Positions 1 to 12,191 of a stretch of 64,000 nt of DNA are shown here, one piece after another. The translations under genes were made by a program, and so were the position numbers. The notes beneath the pieces were generated by a model. It had not been told where the DNA came from and searched no databases. It worked only from the letters and a program-made list of their open reading frames with translations. Source of the DNA: Pachypanchax playfairii (taxonomy: Eukaryota; Chordata; Actinopteri; Cyprinodontiformes; Aplocheilidae); assembly GCA_006937955.1 (NCBI GenBank), contig SSNP01000008.1, positions 7,715,807 to 7,779,806 of the forward strand. Direction: 5' to 3'. The first letter of the stretch is position 1. Each line of letters opens with the position of its first letter.

Positions 1-2281
1 ATTATTGTTTGTACCGCTTATGCTGAAATATGAACCGCTGGAAAGAAGTGGGAGGGAATGTGGAGAACAAGATCATCCAATTTAAATAGAAGCGAAGTCC
101 CCAGAGTCACCCTGAGTGTGTTGAGTGGTTAAAACTCTTACGGTTGAGTTGTGCACGTGCACATCATAGACCCCTGGTCTCAACATGCAGAGCAGAACCC
201 ACTGCAAGGACAATATTCTGCCTTCAAAAATGTTTTAATGCAAACGTGTGTTCTTAACATTTTTGGATTTCTGTGGTGTCAGCCCAATAAAACACTGCAA
301 ATTATTCAGCTGATGGTACATTAGTGGCAACGGTAAACTATCACATTTTTAAGACTTTGTTTATGATCAATTTAGATTATTTCAATTTTGAAGGAACATT
401 TTGCCCATTTCTGTAATAAAAACAAAAATAAACAAACTATTTATTACAGCTAAACTCGATTTTTATAGCTATTCAAGTTCTTTAAAAAGGAATGAGAAAA
501 TATTTATTTTAAAACTTCACAATAACCAAAGGTCCTTAAAATGAGTACTAAAGTTTATTTATTGGAAAAAGACTTGTTCTGTGTTTTAGAGGAAAACCTC
601 AGTATTTGTTTAATTCCAGTGGTCATAAATATTATAAAAGAAGACTTGTCTGAACATGACTGATGGAAATAAAAACAACTCTGTGATAATTTTATGTTTA
701 ATCAATGGAAATGTTGAAGTCTCCTCAGGAGACGGTTAGTTCTGTTAGTATAAATAATACTTACATGTGTTCTAATACAGGGAAGCTGAGTTTATACGTT
801 TCTACTAAAATATAATTGTCACCCAAAAATCAACAAGAACAACAACAAAATACTATTCTGTGTAATTTTTTTGCATTTTTCTTGTCCCGTCTGTTTGGAA
901 TATGAACATATTATCTGGCACCATCTTCCCACATCCAACGCTTGTTCATCAGTTGAACAGATACAACATTTTAAATGGTGCCTTTGTCGAAGCCCACCAT
1001 GGTGCCACGTCTAAAAAAAAATTCCCACGACAGTCTGACAATCCTCTATAAACCTGTTCAGCCCAGATAATTCGATGAATCAGTCACATCTTGTTATTGT
1101 ATGATGTAGAGAACGTCTTTTTCCTCCGTCAGATAAATGACTGAGCTGTCTGAAACAGAAACATTTCAAAAAGTTTCTTTTTGGAGTTTCAAAATCCACC
1201 AGGACAAAAAGTGAGATTTAAGCTCGAGCAGGAAACGTGATTAAGTCCTGAACCTCAGAGGTGGTGAATCCACTGAACAAATCCCAAACCCACCTCTAGA
1301 ATTCTGCTGTGAATCCTCAGGAGACGTTTGGCGTTTTGTTAGAATAAACCTATTTAATGCGACATGGGATGAAGACCCCTGAAGTGACAGATGTTTTTCT
1401 TAAATATTATGGGAAATTACGTTCTTTTTTTTCCAGTAGGTGTGGGAAATGCTGCTTGATTGCGACACTCTGGTTGCTTCAGGAGGTTTTAAATCTGAGC
1501 TTAATCCAGGGATTTTTTTTTTTTTCAATTTTATTTTCTTGGTGAACCGCTTGGATTTTGAAATGAAATACAGCTCTGTTTGAGAGCAAATAAACTGCAG
1601 CCTTTTTTTTCCTCTTTTCTCCAACCTTCACAGACCATCAGTTAGAAAAACAATTTGAGGTTATTTCACACACTTCTGATTGAAGGGTCTTTGGTGTCTC
1701 AACTAGGGTGCTTTTAAAATGAAATAGTTTGGCATACAAAAAAAATACTGACAAAATTTTGTCTGCGGATAGAGAACTCATTCTTTCTGAAATTAGTTTT
1801 AGGTCTCCGCTGAAACCAAATTGCTTCTGGGATTTGAGAAGACACCTTTTAGCCATAAAAGTACCTTGAATGGAAAAACCTCACTCTTTGTTTCAGATGA
1901 TGGACCATCTTCATCTGCCAACTCTTGGAATTGTATTACAGATTTAGCAACACAGCCATGTTTGTCCATTTGTACTGGGCTCATCAACGTTGAAGAGAAC
2001 AAAAACAAAGCTCTCTCTGATGGAGCTGGCAGTGTGTTTGTGTGGCTAGTTGAAAAGTCACAAGACACCAGAGGGAAAACCATCAGACCTTCAAAGGGAC
2101 AGCACAGTGGCAAATGTTGGCAAACTGCTAGTTTGGGCAGTTTGAATGTGCACAACACAACCCCAGCTAACAGAACAAGACACAATGAACAAAGCATCAC
2201 CCACTGCTAATAGATGAGCAAATCATATGTATATTCTGACAAACTGGGTAAAAATGTAATTAGAAAAGCCCTCCGAAAGCG

Positions 2282-2572
2282 CAAACCTCCACCAAGCACC
2301 TCCGTTCCACACCCAGACCATTTTATTGTGGTATTACAGCCACGTGCACTAATGACAGCTCTATCTTTCAATGTTAAAGAATCCTTTAAAACATTCCTGG
2401 ATCCTTACGGTGATCCTGATCACCCCCAAAATCTAATCAGTTGTTCCTTGACTCATTCCAGATATTTCCTAAAAACTTCATGAAAATCCATCCACAAATT
2501 TTCAAGTTACGTTGATAACAAACAAAAAAACTCTGGCGAAAACATAAACCTTTCTTCCTTGACAGAGATAAA
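2282..2572. mobile_element. Decayed DNA-transposon-like repeat with partial terminal inverted repeats
   Basis: The left end (ACCTCCACCAAGCACCTCC, from 2286) and the right end (AAACATAAACCTTTCTTCC, about 2541-2560) are decayed inverse copies of a CCTCCGCCAAGGAGG-type terminus. The interior holds CACCCCCAAAATCTAATCA and CATGAAAATCCATCCACAA, which I recognise from a widespread animal/teleost non-autonomous repeat. No transposase is present. The match is from memory of the family consensus, so exact ends are uncertain. Confidence 0.6.
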
Positions 2573-2761
2573 AATCTGGTGAAGAAAAATACTATTCTTG
2601 ACTAGTCTTGACTTGGTAGGATGTTTTGTGAGAAGTTTTAAGGTTCTCCATCTATCGGTTTTTTTCTTGTTCCACCCATTCAAATCTGTAAACATGCATG
2701 TTAGATTAATTTATTACTCAAAATTGACGTGTGTGTGCATGGTCGTGTTATTGTGTGAGCC

Positions 2762-2797
2762 CTGGCAGCCGGTCCACGGTGTATGCTGCCTATTGCT
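2762..2797 (+). mobile_element. LINE 3'-end fragment leading into ATGG repeat
   Basis: CTGGCAGCCGGTCCACGGTG and the following bases resemble the CTGGCGACCTGTCCAGGGTG segment that precedes ATGG tails of teleost LINE 3' ends. A microsatellite of the same kind follows directly. Heavily diverged; orientation + if the reading is right. A reverse-oriented relative lies at 56335-56444. Confidence 0.5.
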
Positions 2798-2831
2798 GAT
2801 GGATGGATGGATGGATGGATGGATGGATGGA
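2798..2831. repeat. (GATG)n microsatellite
   Basis: About eight perfect copies of a GATG tetranucleotide. Tetranucleotide tails of this sequence are usual at 3' ends of fish LINEs, which fits the fragment directly upstream. Confidence 0.9.
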
Positions 2832-4324
2832 CAAACGAAATGGTTTATATATAAAATTAACAGTAAATAAAAAGCTACAACAGTTTTGTGGAAGTCAATG
2901 TGAGCTGATAGAATGTAGAAGTAAAAAGATTATAAACTTCAATGCAGGTGGGATGATTAACAAAGTAGAATCAGGTGTGCAGGGTGAGCTGGGAGCGAGA
3001 TCAACTTAGACAAAGGAACGGACCAGTTAAGTGATTTTGATAAAACCAAATAAAATACCTTAGTAATACAAGAAATAAGTACAGTTGGAATAGGAATCTA
3101 AAGAAATTAAGGAAAGCTCAGTACTTTATATGTAAAGTATCAAGCTGAATCATAAGAGTTATGTGAAATAATAAATGTGTTTCTATACCACTCTGCTCTC
3201 TCACACAGGAAGCCACTGAATTATAGATGCAGAAACAGGAAATTCCTTCCTTTACCCTCTGTCACTCAGGCTGTGACCTTGTAGTAAATCAATTAGGAGT
3301 GCTGCAGGCAATCAGCAGACCTCCCTGGAGACTCAATAAATGTACCCTTAATTCATAAGGCCCTGTTGGACCTCTTTCCACAGTCTTCACCTGATGGGTG
3401 GCTGCAGCTACGGTTCATGCAAACACTATAGTCCCTTCATGCTGTGCAAATCACACAGCAGCAAGGGTGAGTTTGTTGTGTTTCCTCTGCTCTGCTGCAT
3501 CCTGTCTTATTCATAAAGGGTCCTCTTGTGTGAAGTTGGGAGGGTTCAGCTCGGCTGTGGAGGCTTTCTCGGTTTGTCCATTGTAATTTGTCAGGTGACT
3601 CATGTCTTTTATAGCACTGCTTCAAGGTTAGTTCTGTTATTGCCTTGATGTATAATGCTGATCATTACTGAAGGGGTAGCTCAGATCTTTTGAAGTGTGC
3701 TTCTATGGAAAAAAGTGAACAATTAATATCTTATTTTTGTATATAGTTCTTTAAATGGCTTCATTTTGGAGAAATACAGATTTCAGACTGATTCAGGAGT
3801 TTATTGCTAGCAGGTGGTCCAAGACCAAAGGGGATTTAATCTCAAAAAGTTCATTTTGATAAACTTTACACTTGCATCAAATTATTAGGCCGTGGTGATA
3901 ATTCCGGCTTCAAAACCTCAGTAGAATTCTATAAAAATATCACATGACGTGAAGTTAATGATAGTTCAAAGGTTTAAAAAGAAGCATTTATAGTCAAGAC
4001 TGGAGCTTTTAATAAACCAGAACCAGTTTTCATGTTTATTTCATGATCAACCATGACAGTTGGTTGAAATTACTGGAGGCTATGATTATCTAAGCTTTCT
4101 TTCAGACAATAGAAATCATGGTTAGAGTAAGAATCAGTCCTGAAAGGGTGTGAACTGTAGAATGTAGAATATTATTTGTTATTTAGATCTCCAGTGAATT
4201 TCATCATCTTCTTGATTGATTGCAAATAGATTTAAATGCTGGTAAAATACATCTTTCTGTTAAATCTAAAATAGAGTGTAAATGTTAAATATCAGACAAT
4301 ATTGCAATTAAAAAAAAATTCAAT

Positions 4325-4510
4325 CAGCTCATCCATCATCCAATCATTCAAGCACTTACTCACACCTGAGATTAGTTTAGAGTTGCCACTAAATCTAACA
4401 TGCATGTTTCTGGACTGGAAGAGAACCCACACACGCACAAAAAGAACATGCAAACTGCATGTGGAAGGAGCCCAGCTGAGATCCTGTTTGAGATCACAGT
4501 GTTGATCCAG
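4325..4510. mobile_element. Interspersed repeat fragment, teleost LINE 3'-region type
   Basis: AGAGTTGCCACTAAATCTAA, CATGCATGTTTCTGGACTGG, GAACCCACACACGCACAAA and AGAACATGCAAACTGCATG follow in the order of a very common fish repeat. In that repeat, 'CATGTCTTTGGACTG' is followed by 'ACCCACGC' and 'AGAACATGCAAACTCC'. Diverged copy, no coding content. Confidence 0.6.
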
Positions 4511-7500
4511 TGAAGTTTGATGCAGGAGACAGTCATGGTACGAGACCACACACAGTTCTGTAAAAGACACATAATCTGTGCAGCCTGCGTCTCATTAAGT
4601 TCATGTTTCCACCAATTGCATCTTAGTGAGAAAGTTCAAGAAACTATTGGCAAATTGCTCATATTAGTTCTGATTATTTCATATACCACAGGCTTATCTG
4701 CAAATCCCACATGCACAGCTTCGAAGTTCATCTCTGGCCGTCTTGGTGTTTCCGTTTCGGGAACCTGACACTTATTGGAGCTTCCAGCCATTCAGTGTTT
4801 ATCAGCAGGATCAATGCAGCATCTGTGTCTCTCCCCCCACGAGACTCTGTGGGATGTAATCCTTCTTCAGCTGGGCTGATCCTGAATCTTCCAATTCAAT
4901 CTCGCTCCCCAGGAGACAAGAGCGGCACATTTTCCATGGATCTAAGTAAGCGTGTGCACAACAGTGTTTGTGCATTACGTGGTAGATGTTTGCATAATGA
5001 ATTTCCCCAATGCTGTTTAGATTGTCTTATCATACAGATGAATTATTTTAAAATGATGAAGATCAAGTCTAGAAATGTCAATATTAGGAAAGTATTAATT
5101 GCGACTTCCTCTTAATATTCATACTTGTGTTGCAGACAGTGTGGAAATAGATCAGTTCTCAAATCAAACTAAACTCGGTGGCGTTTCTGTGATCGACTGG
5201 GACTTTGTTCAGTCAATATTCTAAAAATGTTCCCTCCATCAAACATAACAAAGAAAATGGCCAAATCTCATTCAGTCATTTTATTTATTCAAACAAGCAT
5301 GAGACCAAAGAGAGCAACATTCTGTGGCTGAAAGCAAATGTTTCATTTTCCATAATAAAAAACACATTTGTTTACATTAGATTGGCTCATAAAACTTTGA
5401 TGAACTTTTACATCTATAAAAAACAATTTTAAATTCTTTAAGTAACATTTAGTTTTACTCTTAGCTGCCACTAACCTACAGTACCTACGATTCTCAACAA
5501 GATAATGAGATTCTTCTTCTACTGAGCTAATGGATGTTACATAATCGTCTCAGGCTTTGATTGTAGCTCCACTTTAACAGCACTTCTATCGAGCATCTCT
5601 GTGGTTCAAGACAAAAGAAACCTCAAATTGTGATGAATTTGTTTAAGTTGCAGAAAGATCTGGTTGATAAATATATCAAACTGTTTCCATTTACCAATAA
5701 CCTCTTTTTTATTTAGTTTCACTGAAAGCAGTCTACAATGTGAGATATTTTGGGAAATCCAAGTATTTCCTCACATTGTTTGCAGGTAAGTGTCGTTGCA
5801 GATGTTTGAATTGTTTTGGAGGATAAAGTTATAAAAAATCCTGACAAATTACAGCAAAACAACACTTTGTTACTTGCTTAAGGATGAAAAAAAGACATTT
5901 ATTTTGTCACAGTATATTGAACAGTTAAACAGGAAGTACGCACGACTTGAGCACGAGCGGATACTTTAAAACAGACCCACCAATTTCAGGGAGAGATGAA
6001 CTAATTTAACCCACATTCATCCATCCAACTTTTCTTTACATTTGTATCAGCTGAAACTCATTTAATCAGATCACAAATAGACACATTTGTGAATTTTCAG
6101 GTTTACACATTATAAACTGAGTCAGAGTTGGTCATCAAATATGCTTTTTTCCTCACCAGCGAGGATGATTTACATGTTTTGGTACTTTTGGCGGCAGATC
6201 AGAGCGAGACATCTGATAAGAGGGCGTCTGTTAAAATGATGTGGACACTCAGTGCAGTAACAGTGCAGACTCTCGTCTATGATAAAACTAAAAATATGAC
6301 ATTTCAGCAAGTTCTGTAAAGCTAAAATCAATTTGTCTTCTACCTTTGTTTGATTCTATTTCTGTGGTTTCTACATCAGTTCTATGTGTCACCAGATTAT
6401 TATTTTTTTGCTTCTGTTTTTGTATTTTTGGTTTTGTTTTAGTTTAATTTTTATCTCCCGTGTTGAGACTTTGGGTCTTCTTGCATGTCACCGTTGTGAC
6501 AAACATACTACAGTATGTGACCTTGACACTTAAATCAGCTAAAAAAACTCAACGCACATAAACATTGTTTCATTTAACGCATCCAGATAATTTATTTTAA
6601 TGACAAATAGACTTAAAACAAAACAAACTTAGGAATAAAAGGTGTTTTTAACCCTTTCCAACAAAAGTGCCACCAACTTCCTGGCCTGTAAATTGTTTAT
6701 ATTTCAAAATAGAAGGAAAATGTGAGAGTTTGAAAGACGCCATAGCCTTCAGTGATGCTGCAGATGAGTCAGATAAAACTGAATAGGGTCAAGCTTTTTG
6801 TTAATAAAGACAACAAACTACCAAAGCAAACAATTGTAAATAATTAGCCAATGTAAAAGACTCAAAGACAAGAGCAGATTTATATATTTTTAAATCAAAT
6901 AATCCAGCCAGTTACAGTATATTCTTGTGATTTCCAGCATAACAAGAAAAAGCGAGCACCACTGTACGAGTTGTGTGACTGCAGAGATGAAGCCGTTATT
7001 TATTAAAGCGAGAAGGGATGACACCTACAGCAGATTGCCTTATTATTTATAATGCTTGCTGCATGTTATGTGAGTAGTTTTACAATGGCAGCTTGTGAGA
7101 GCATAGCTGTGAAGAGAGTTAAGTTAAAAATGACACATCCTCTCCTGTGGCATTCATTAACAAGTCATTTATTTAGGATTTTTCGGGTTATTTATGTCTC
7201 TTGTTCTGCATACAGAATTCGATAAAGACAGTGCCTCTAAATTAAAGAGCTTATGAATTAAAATACTTTTTTCCTCATTTGTGGAGAACAGAAAATATGA
7301 GTTAGTCATCTACTTGGAAACACCTTTATTACACTGAAAATTGTACTTTTTACGACCCCAGATAATTAATTTCCTTTTGTTCGGTTACAGCTCTTGTAAT
7401 AAAATCGTACCTTGGATCAGTAACAATGCTGTCTTGATTAATTTGATTTATGGAATGTGACTGATCCACATTTCAAAAATCTCAGGTTTTCCAGGTAGAA

Positions 7501-7734
7501 ATATTCACTCATTACTTAGTGCCCATAAATATACATGTGCTCATGCACAAGCATGAATTCATGGTTTATTTAAAGGATTGTGTATTTCAGATTAAACTGC
7601 AGCTATCGTTATATAAAAATATAAAATAATATTGTTTCTTTTTAAAACTTGAACAAACAAACAGAAAACTGAAGTAACAGAAATATGTAGTAAACAGGAA
7701 AACAGTAGAAATACACATAGTCTTTATGTTACTT

Positions 7735-7753
7735 AAATAATAATAATAATAAT
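7735..7753. repeat. (TAA)n microsatellite
   Basis: Short run of about six TAA units in AT-rich DNA. Confidence 0.85.
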
Positions 7754-8095
7754 GACACCAACAATAATTAAAATAACAACAGATTACATTAACATCTCAT
7801 TCAGACCAGTTTTTTTTCTTCTGTTTAAATTATCTCTATTTGTAAGAAATATTCTTTTATAAGGAAACAATGACTTTTACAATGTGTTAAAAAGTCTGTT
7901 TCTGTTACAGTGCAACAAGATCTAACTGCTAACAAATGTTTCGGAATTGCTTAATTATTTATTTGTATCTTTTAAATCTTTTAAATGTTACATTTTAAAA
8001 CAAGTGAAAATGAAATCATTACAAGCCTGTTAACAATAATTACTATATCAGTTTTTTGTCAGACGACAGAATTATTGTGGCAGGTATGTTTTCTT

Positions 8096-8783
8096 CACTC
8101 TCAGAAATAGAGGTACAAGACAAGAACATTTTTGTACCTATTGGTAAATTGTTCCCTCAAAAGTACAATATTGGTCTTTAAAAGGTCAGAAATGTCCCTC
8201 TGAGGGTTAAAATTGATATAAAGTACAAATTTGTACTATTTCAACTGCACCTGCAACCCTGGTCAAGGCTGGTTAATCTCCCTTTTATTAAGTTTCATCC
8301 ATCATTTTCAATATTATGATTTACATGTTGGTTTTAGACTTCAAAATGTGGCATAATTTTACTGTTTTAGTGGAACAACTTCATATGGTACAAAAATGGA
8401 CCTGGACTACAGGGTACACCCCCAGCGACAAGAATTTGTACCCTTCTTGTCGCTGGGGGTGTACCCTGTAGTCCAGGACCATTTTTGTACCATATGAAGT
8501 TGTTCCACTAAAACAGTAAAATTATGACACATTTTGAAGTTTTAAACCAACATTCTGAAACATAATATTGAAAATTATGGCAGAAACTTAATAAAATGGA
8601 GATTAACCAGCCTTTGCCAGGGTTGCAGGTGCAGTTGAAATGATACAAATTTGTACTTTATATCAATTTTAACCCTCAGAGGGACATTTTTGACCTTTTA
8701 AAGACCAATATTGTACTTTTGCGGGAACAATTTACCTATAGGTACAAAAATGTACTTGTCTCGTACCTCTATTTCTGAGAGTG
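8096..8783. mobile_element. Long near-perfect inverted repeat (fold-back / MITE-like element)
   Basis: Two arms of about 340 bases are reverse complements with few differences, around a 9-base spacer (8435-8443). Outer ends are CACTCTCAGAAATAGAGG (8096 on) and its inverse ending GAGAGTG at 8783. The innermost stem pairs GCGACAAGAA (8425-8434) with TTCTTGTCGC (8444-8453). GTACAAA-type motifs recur inside both arms. No transposase frame. Similar CTCTCAGAAA-ended, GTAC-rich fold-backs are, to my recollection, repeated in fish genomes. A transcript would fold into a long hairpin. Target-site duplication is not clear (at most TT). Confidence 0.85.
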
Positions 8784-11700
8784 TTGTATATTTGCTTTTA
8801 CATGCACAGTTTCTGCATTTTTCATTTTTTGATTTGATCTTCTTGGAAAGTTTTGTGTGCACAAACTGAAAAATGTTTGTGAAGCATTGGAACAATGTGT
8901 AACTCGAGGCAAACAGATGTTTTCAAGTCTTCAGCTCCAGTGTGGGAACTTATAAATGAACTGAGAGGAGAGCCCCTAACACAACAAGCGACTGAATCTC
9001 CATAACCATCTGCCAAATGTTTAACACTTTGTTGAAATGTAATCTTTCTTAAAGAAGTTAAAGATTCTACTTAAATTATCGTTTCAGTTCATTTTCTTTG
9101 GTGATGCTTCATATTTGAATAATATTGACAGTAAAAAAAAATAAAAATCATTGTTTAGTTAAACCATCACTATTAGTGAAAATACATGTCTGCTGTGTTG
9201 GTTTAGGAGAAGCAGGTGTTTACCACAAGGTTGAAATAACTTCAACCACATAACTCTTTTTAAAATAATAAAAAAATAATAATCTATTTCTTGATTTTGC
9301 CAAATAAATCCAGATTTTATCCCGAATCAGAGAACCAATTCAAGCAACCCCTTTTCCATAACCCCAATCTATAATTCATGAAGTAATAGGATACATTCCT
9401 CACGTCATGAAGTTTACCATAGAACATAGCGTGGTGCAATATTCATGAAGACCTCAGGCAAGGATAAGCAATGCAAAGGACTACAAAAAACCTATAGGGC
9501 TGAATGCTGCGTGATTTGAAGTCTAACATCTCTTTGCCTTGGGCCTGAAAACCTGATGTTTACAGGAACCGCCATATGCCCAACATTCATCATGCATATG
9601 ACAAGAACTTACAGAAATTAATTATTACATTAAACAACTAGAAAATATCCAGCTCAATTTCCTATTATGTATCTGTTAATGGCATTGTCACATGTTTAAA
9701 AAGACACAGTGATGATTTTAAAATGACTGTGTGTGTTTTTGCACAGTTGCACACATCTTCTCTGTCAAACAGCTAATTTTCTAAATAACTTCTTGGATGG
9801 AAGCGGCACACGTTTCAAACTGCAGATTCATTTTCCAGCTGCAGAAAACTGACACTCGACTTCAGCCACTTACTCTGAAACCTGTTAAATAAGGACACAG
9901 TGTAAATTGCCACTTCAGCTTGTTTGAGGTAAAAAAAAAAAATGACAGTGAAGATGACAACAAAAGGTCTGGGGTGGAACAAATGGAAAATATGTACAAT
10001 TCTCTATGGAAATCACATGAGCATGTAGAGAAGAAAGATAAGTTCCAGAGAGTCTCTGCACTCTGTCTTTATGAATGCAGATGTTTAAAAAAAAAAAACC
10101 TTCAAAGGTGTTTGACAAGAAAGCAATAAAGTGTTGACAGTAAAACTCGGTTGATGTGAGATTTATTGGTGTCATGACAGCTGAATGTAAATGTGGTTTC
10201 ACTTTAAATCACAAGAAACAACATTGTTGCTGAGCTGTTTGTTTTACAAGATGCTAGAGAAACAGCGCTGGTTCCCATTTTGACCTTTGACCCCACCAGA
10301 TTTTACCTTCTAATTTGTCTAATTGTGTGTTTTATTCCCAGGAGACATGACCTGCATAGAAAACATCAGTGAAGCAGTGAAGTCTGGGTCAGGTCAGAGT
10401 TAAAACACAGCTCATGGCTTACAACAAGCTCGTCGTTCACGTCAAACCAACAATTAATTATTAAGTCTACACGTTGACTGCAATCTGTTCTCTGCAACAC
10501 AAGCCTCTAAAGGGAGAAAAGACTGTTTATACAACTGATTCAATCACTAAAAATGATAAAACCACTTCAGTGGCAGGAGAAACTTTGTCTCATGGAGTAG
10601 TTTTTTTTTAATAACAGCTGTATATTTAAGACATTTGTATGCCAGTTTCATCCTTGTGGGAGAAAAAAAAAATCTGTGCTAACAGAGAAAAGTCTTGCAA
10701 AATGACAAACTGTTAGACAAGAAGATAAAATCTACTCGATTGTTTTTATCACTTCACTATCAGACATCATTTGGCAGGTTGGGATAAATCCACATGAATG
10801 TTTCCTTCAGTTACCCTGAATGATTCCAAACCTTTCGCTTCCATTCAGATTTTGTAAGAGAACGTTTCTGGAGAGGATTTAAAACCAGATAGTTCTGACA
10901 ATGAGCTCGTGGACTTCAGCAAAGCTGAACATTTTCCTGCCTGCCAAGTGACACAGTATCATTTATCATGTTTCAGCCAGTCAGGAACACGAAGATACGC
11001 TTTCAAAGTATCATAAACTCGGTGCTTCAGCTGTTATGGGATGAACTTTAGGCAAATTAATCTGTTACTCTAACTCAGTATGCCGGATGGTATTTCATTG
11101 TTTCAGGATCATTAACAACAACCCCCCCCCGTGATGTTTTAATGGACGGAGCTGTTTTTGTTGTCAGACTCTCCCCTGAGCAAAAACAGTAGGTGTGAGA
11201 AGACGAGATCTATGAATATACACAAAGCTCTTATTTAAGCTTGACCACTCTTTTGAAGTAAATTATTCTTCACATTTTCTTTTTTTAAAGAAAGATTTCA
11301 ACTTATTTCACATTTACTGTTGAGATGGGACAGAAATGGTCATTAATATTTCATAATTTGGTGTTTTATGTCTGATATTTTGTTGTCTTGTTTGTTAGAG
11401 ACTGTATTTTATGTAAATGCAGAAGAAAAAGTGCATTTAAATAAATCAGTGGCTCACAGTGACCTGCCCAATCAGCGTCACCAAAACAAGACATGACAGC
11501 TGAGCCAGAGGGAAAGAACTGACAAGTTTAGATAACAAATCTTCACATTTGCATCACTAAAATCCTTAAAATTGTTCTGCTTCTCATTATGAAAAACAAA
11601 TAGTTGTTTGTTGCAGGACGATGATGCGAAGAATCACAGAATAAAACTCAAACACATGAAGAGGTTTTTAGGATAAATGAGGGTAGTTAACTTAGATGTG

Positions 11701-11949
11701 TCCTTCTTAGTGTAAGTTAAGATGCACCTGCTGCTTGTTTGGGGCTTAACATGGACCAGATTTTTAACCATGTCAGGCAGACTGAGCACAGACAAAAGAA
11801 ACTGCCCAATTTAAAAATTACAAGACTGTTACAAACATGCGTCTCAAAAAAGTTTGATTTAAAATGAAGCTGATTTTCCGACTTGCTTTAAGGTTTACCA
11901 TTTGAAGGAAACAGTTTTAAAATGAATAATTTGATCAGATGTGACATTA

Positions 11950-12191
11950 TTATTTTTTTTTTTTCATTTCTTGTATTAATCCCTCGTGGGGACATTTGTC
12001 TCTGCATGTGACCCATCCTCACCGTAAGGTGAGAAGCAGAGGGCAGCCATATTGAACAGCGCCCGGGGGCAGTTGCAGGGTTCAGTATCTTGCCCAAGGA
12101 TACTTTGACGTAGGTTGCTGGCACCGGGGATCGAACCCGCCATCTTTTGAATAAAGGGCGACCACCCTTTCAATAGACTACGCCACCCGCT
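11950..12191 (-). mobile_element. tRNA-derived SINE, minus strand
   Basis: On the minus strand the head at 12191 reads GCGGGTGGCGTAGTCTATTG (A-box-like). It is followed by a B-box-like GGGTTCGATCCCCGG (about 12125-12139) and then a body with GCAGAGACAAATGTCCCCA, close to the tail region of a common teleost SINE. The 3' end is an A-rich tail (the T run at 11951-11964 on the + strand). ATGTGA occurs on both flanks (11939-11944 and 12194-12199) and may be a short target-site duplication. Non-coding. Confidence 0.82.

Noticed and set aside
1799..2210. Overlapping open frames on both strands (133 and 129 codons)
   Set aside because: Mutually overlapping on opposite strands, no family motif on either, no neighbouring exon-like signals.
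12125..12191. tRNA gene
   Set aside because: A-box- and B-box-like sequences are present, but no cloverleaf can be drawn by eye, and a SINE body and A-rich tail follow. It is the head of a SINE.
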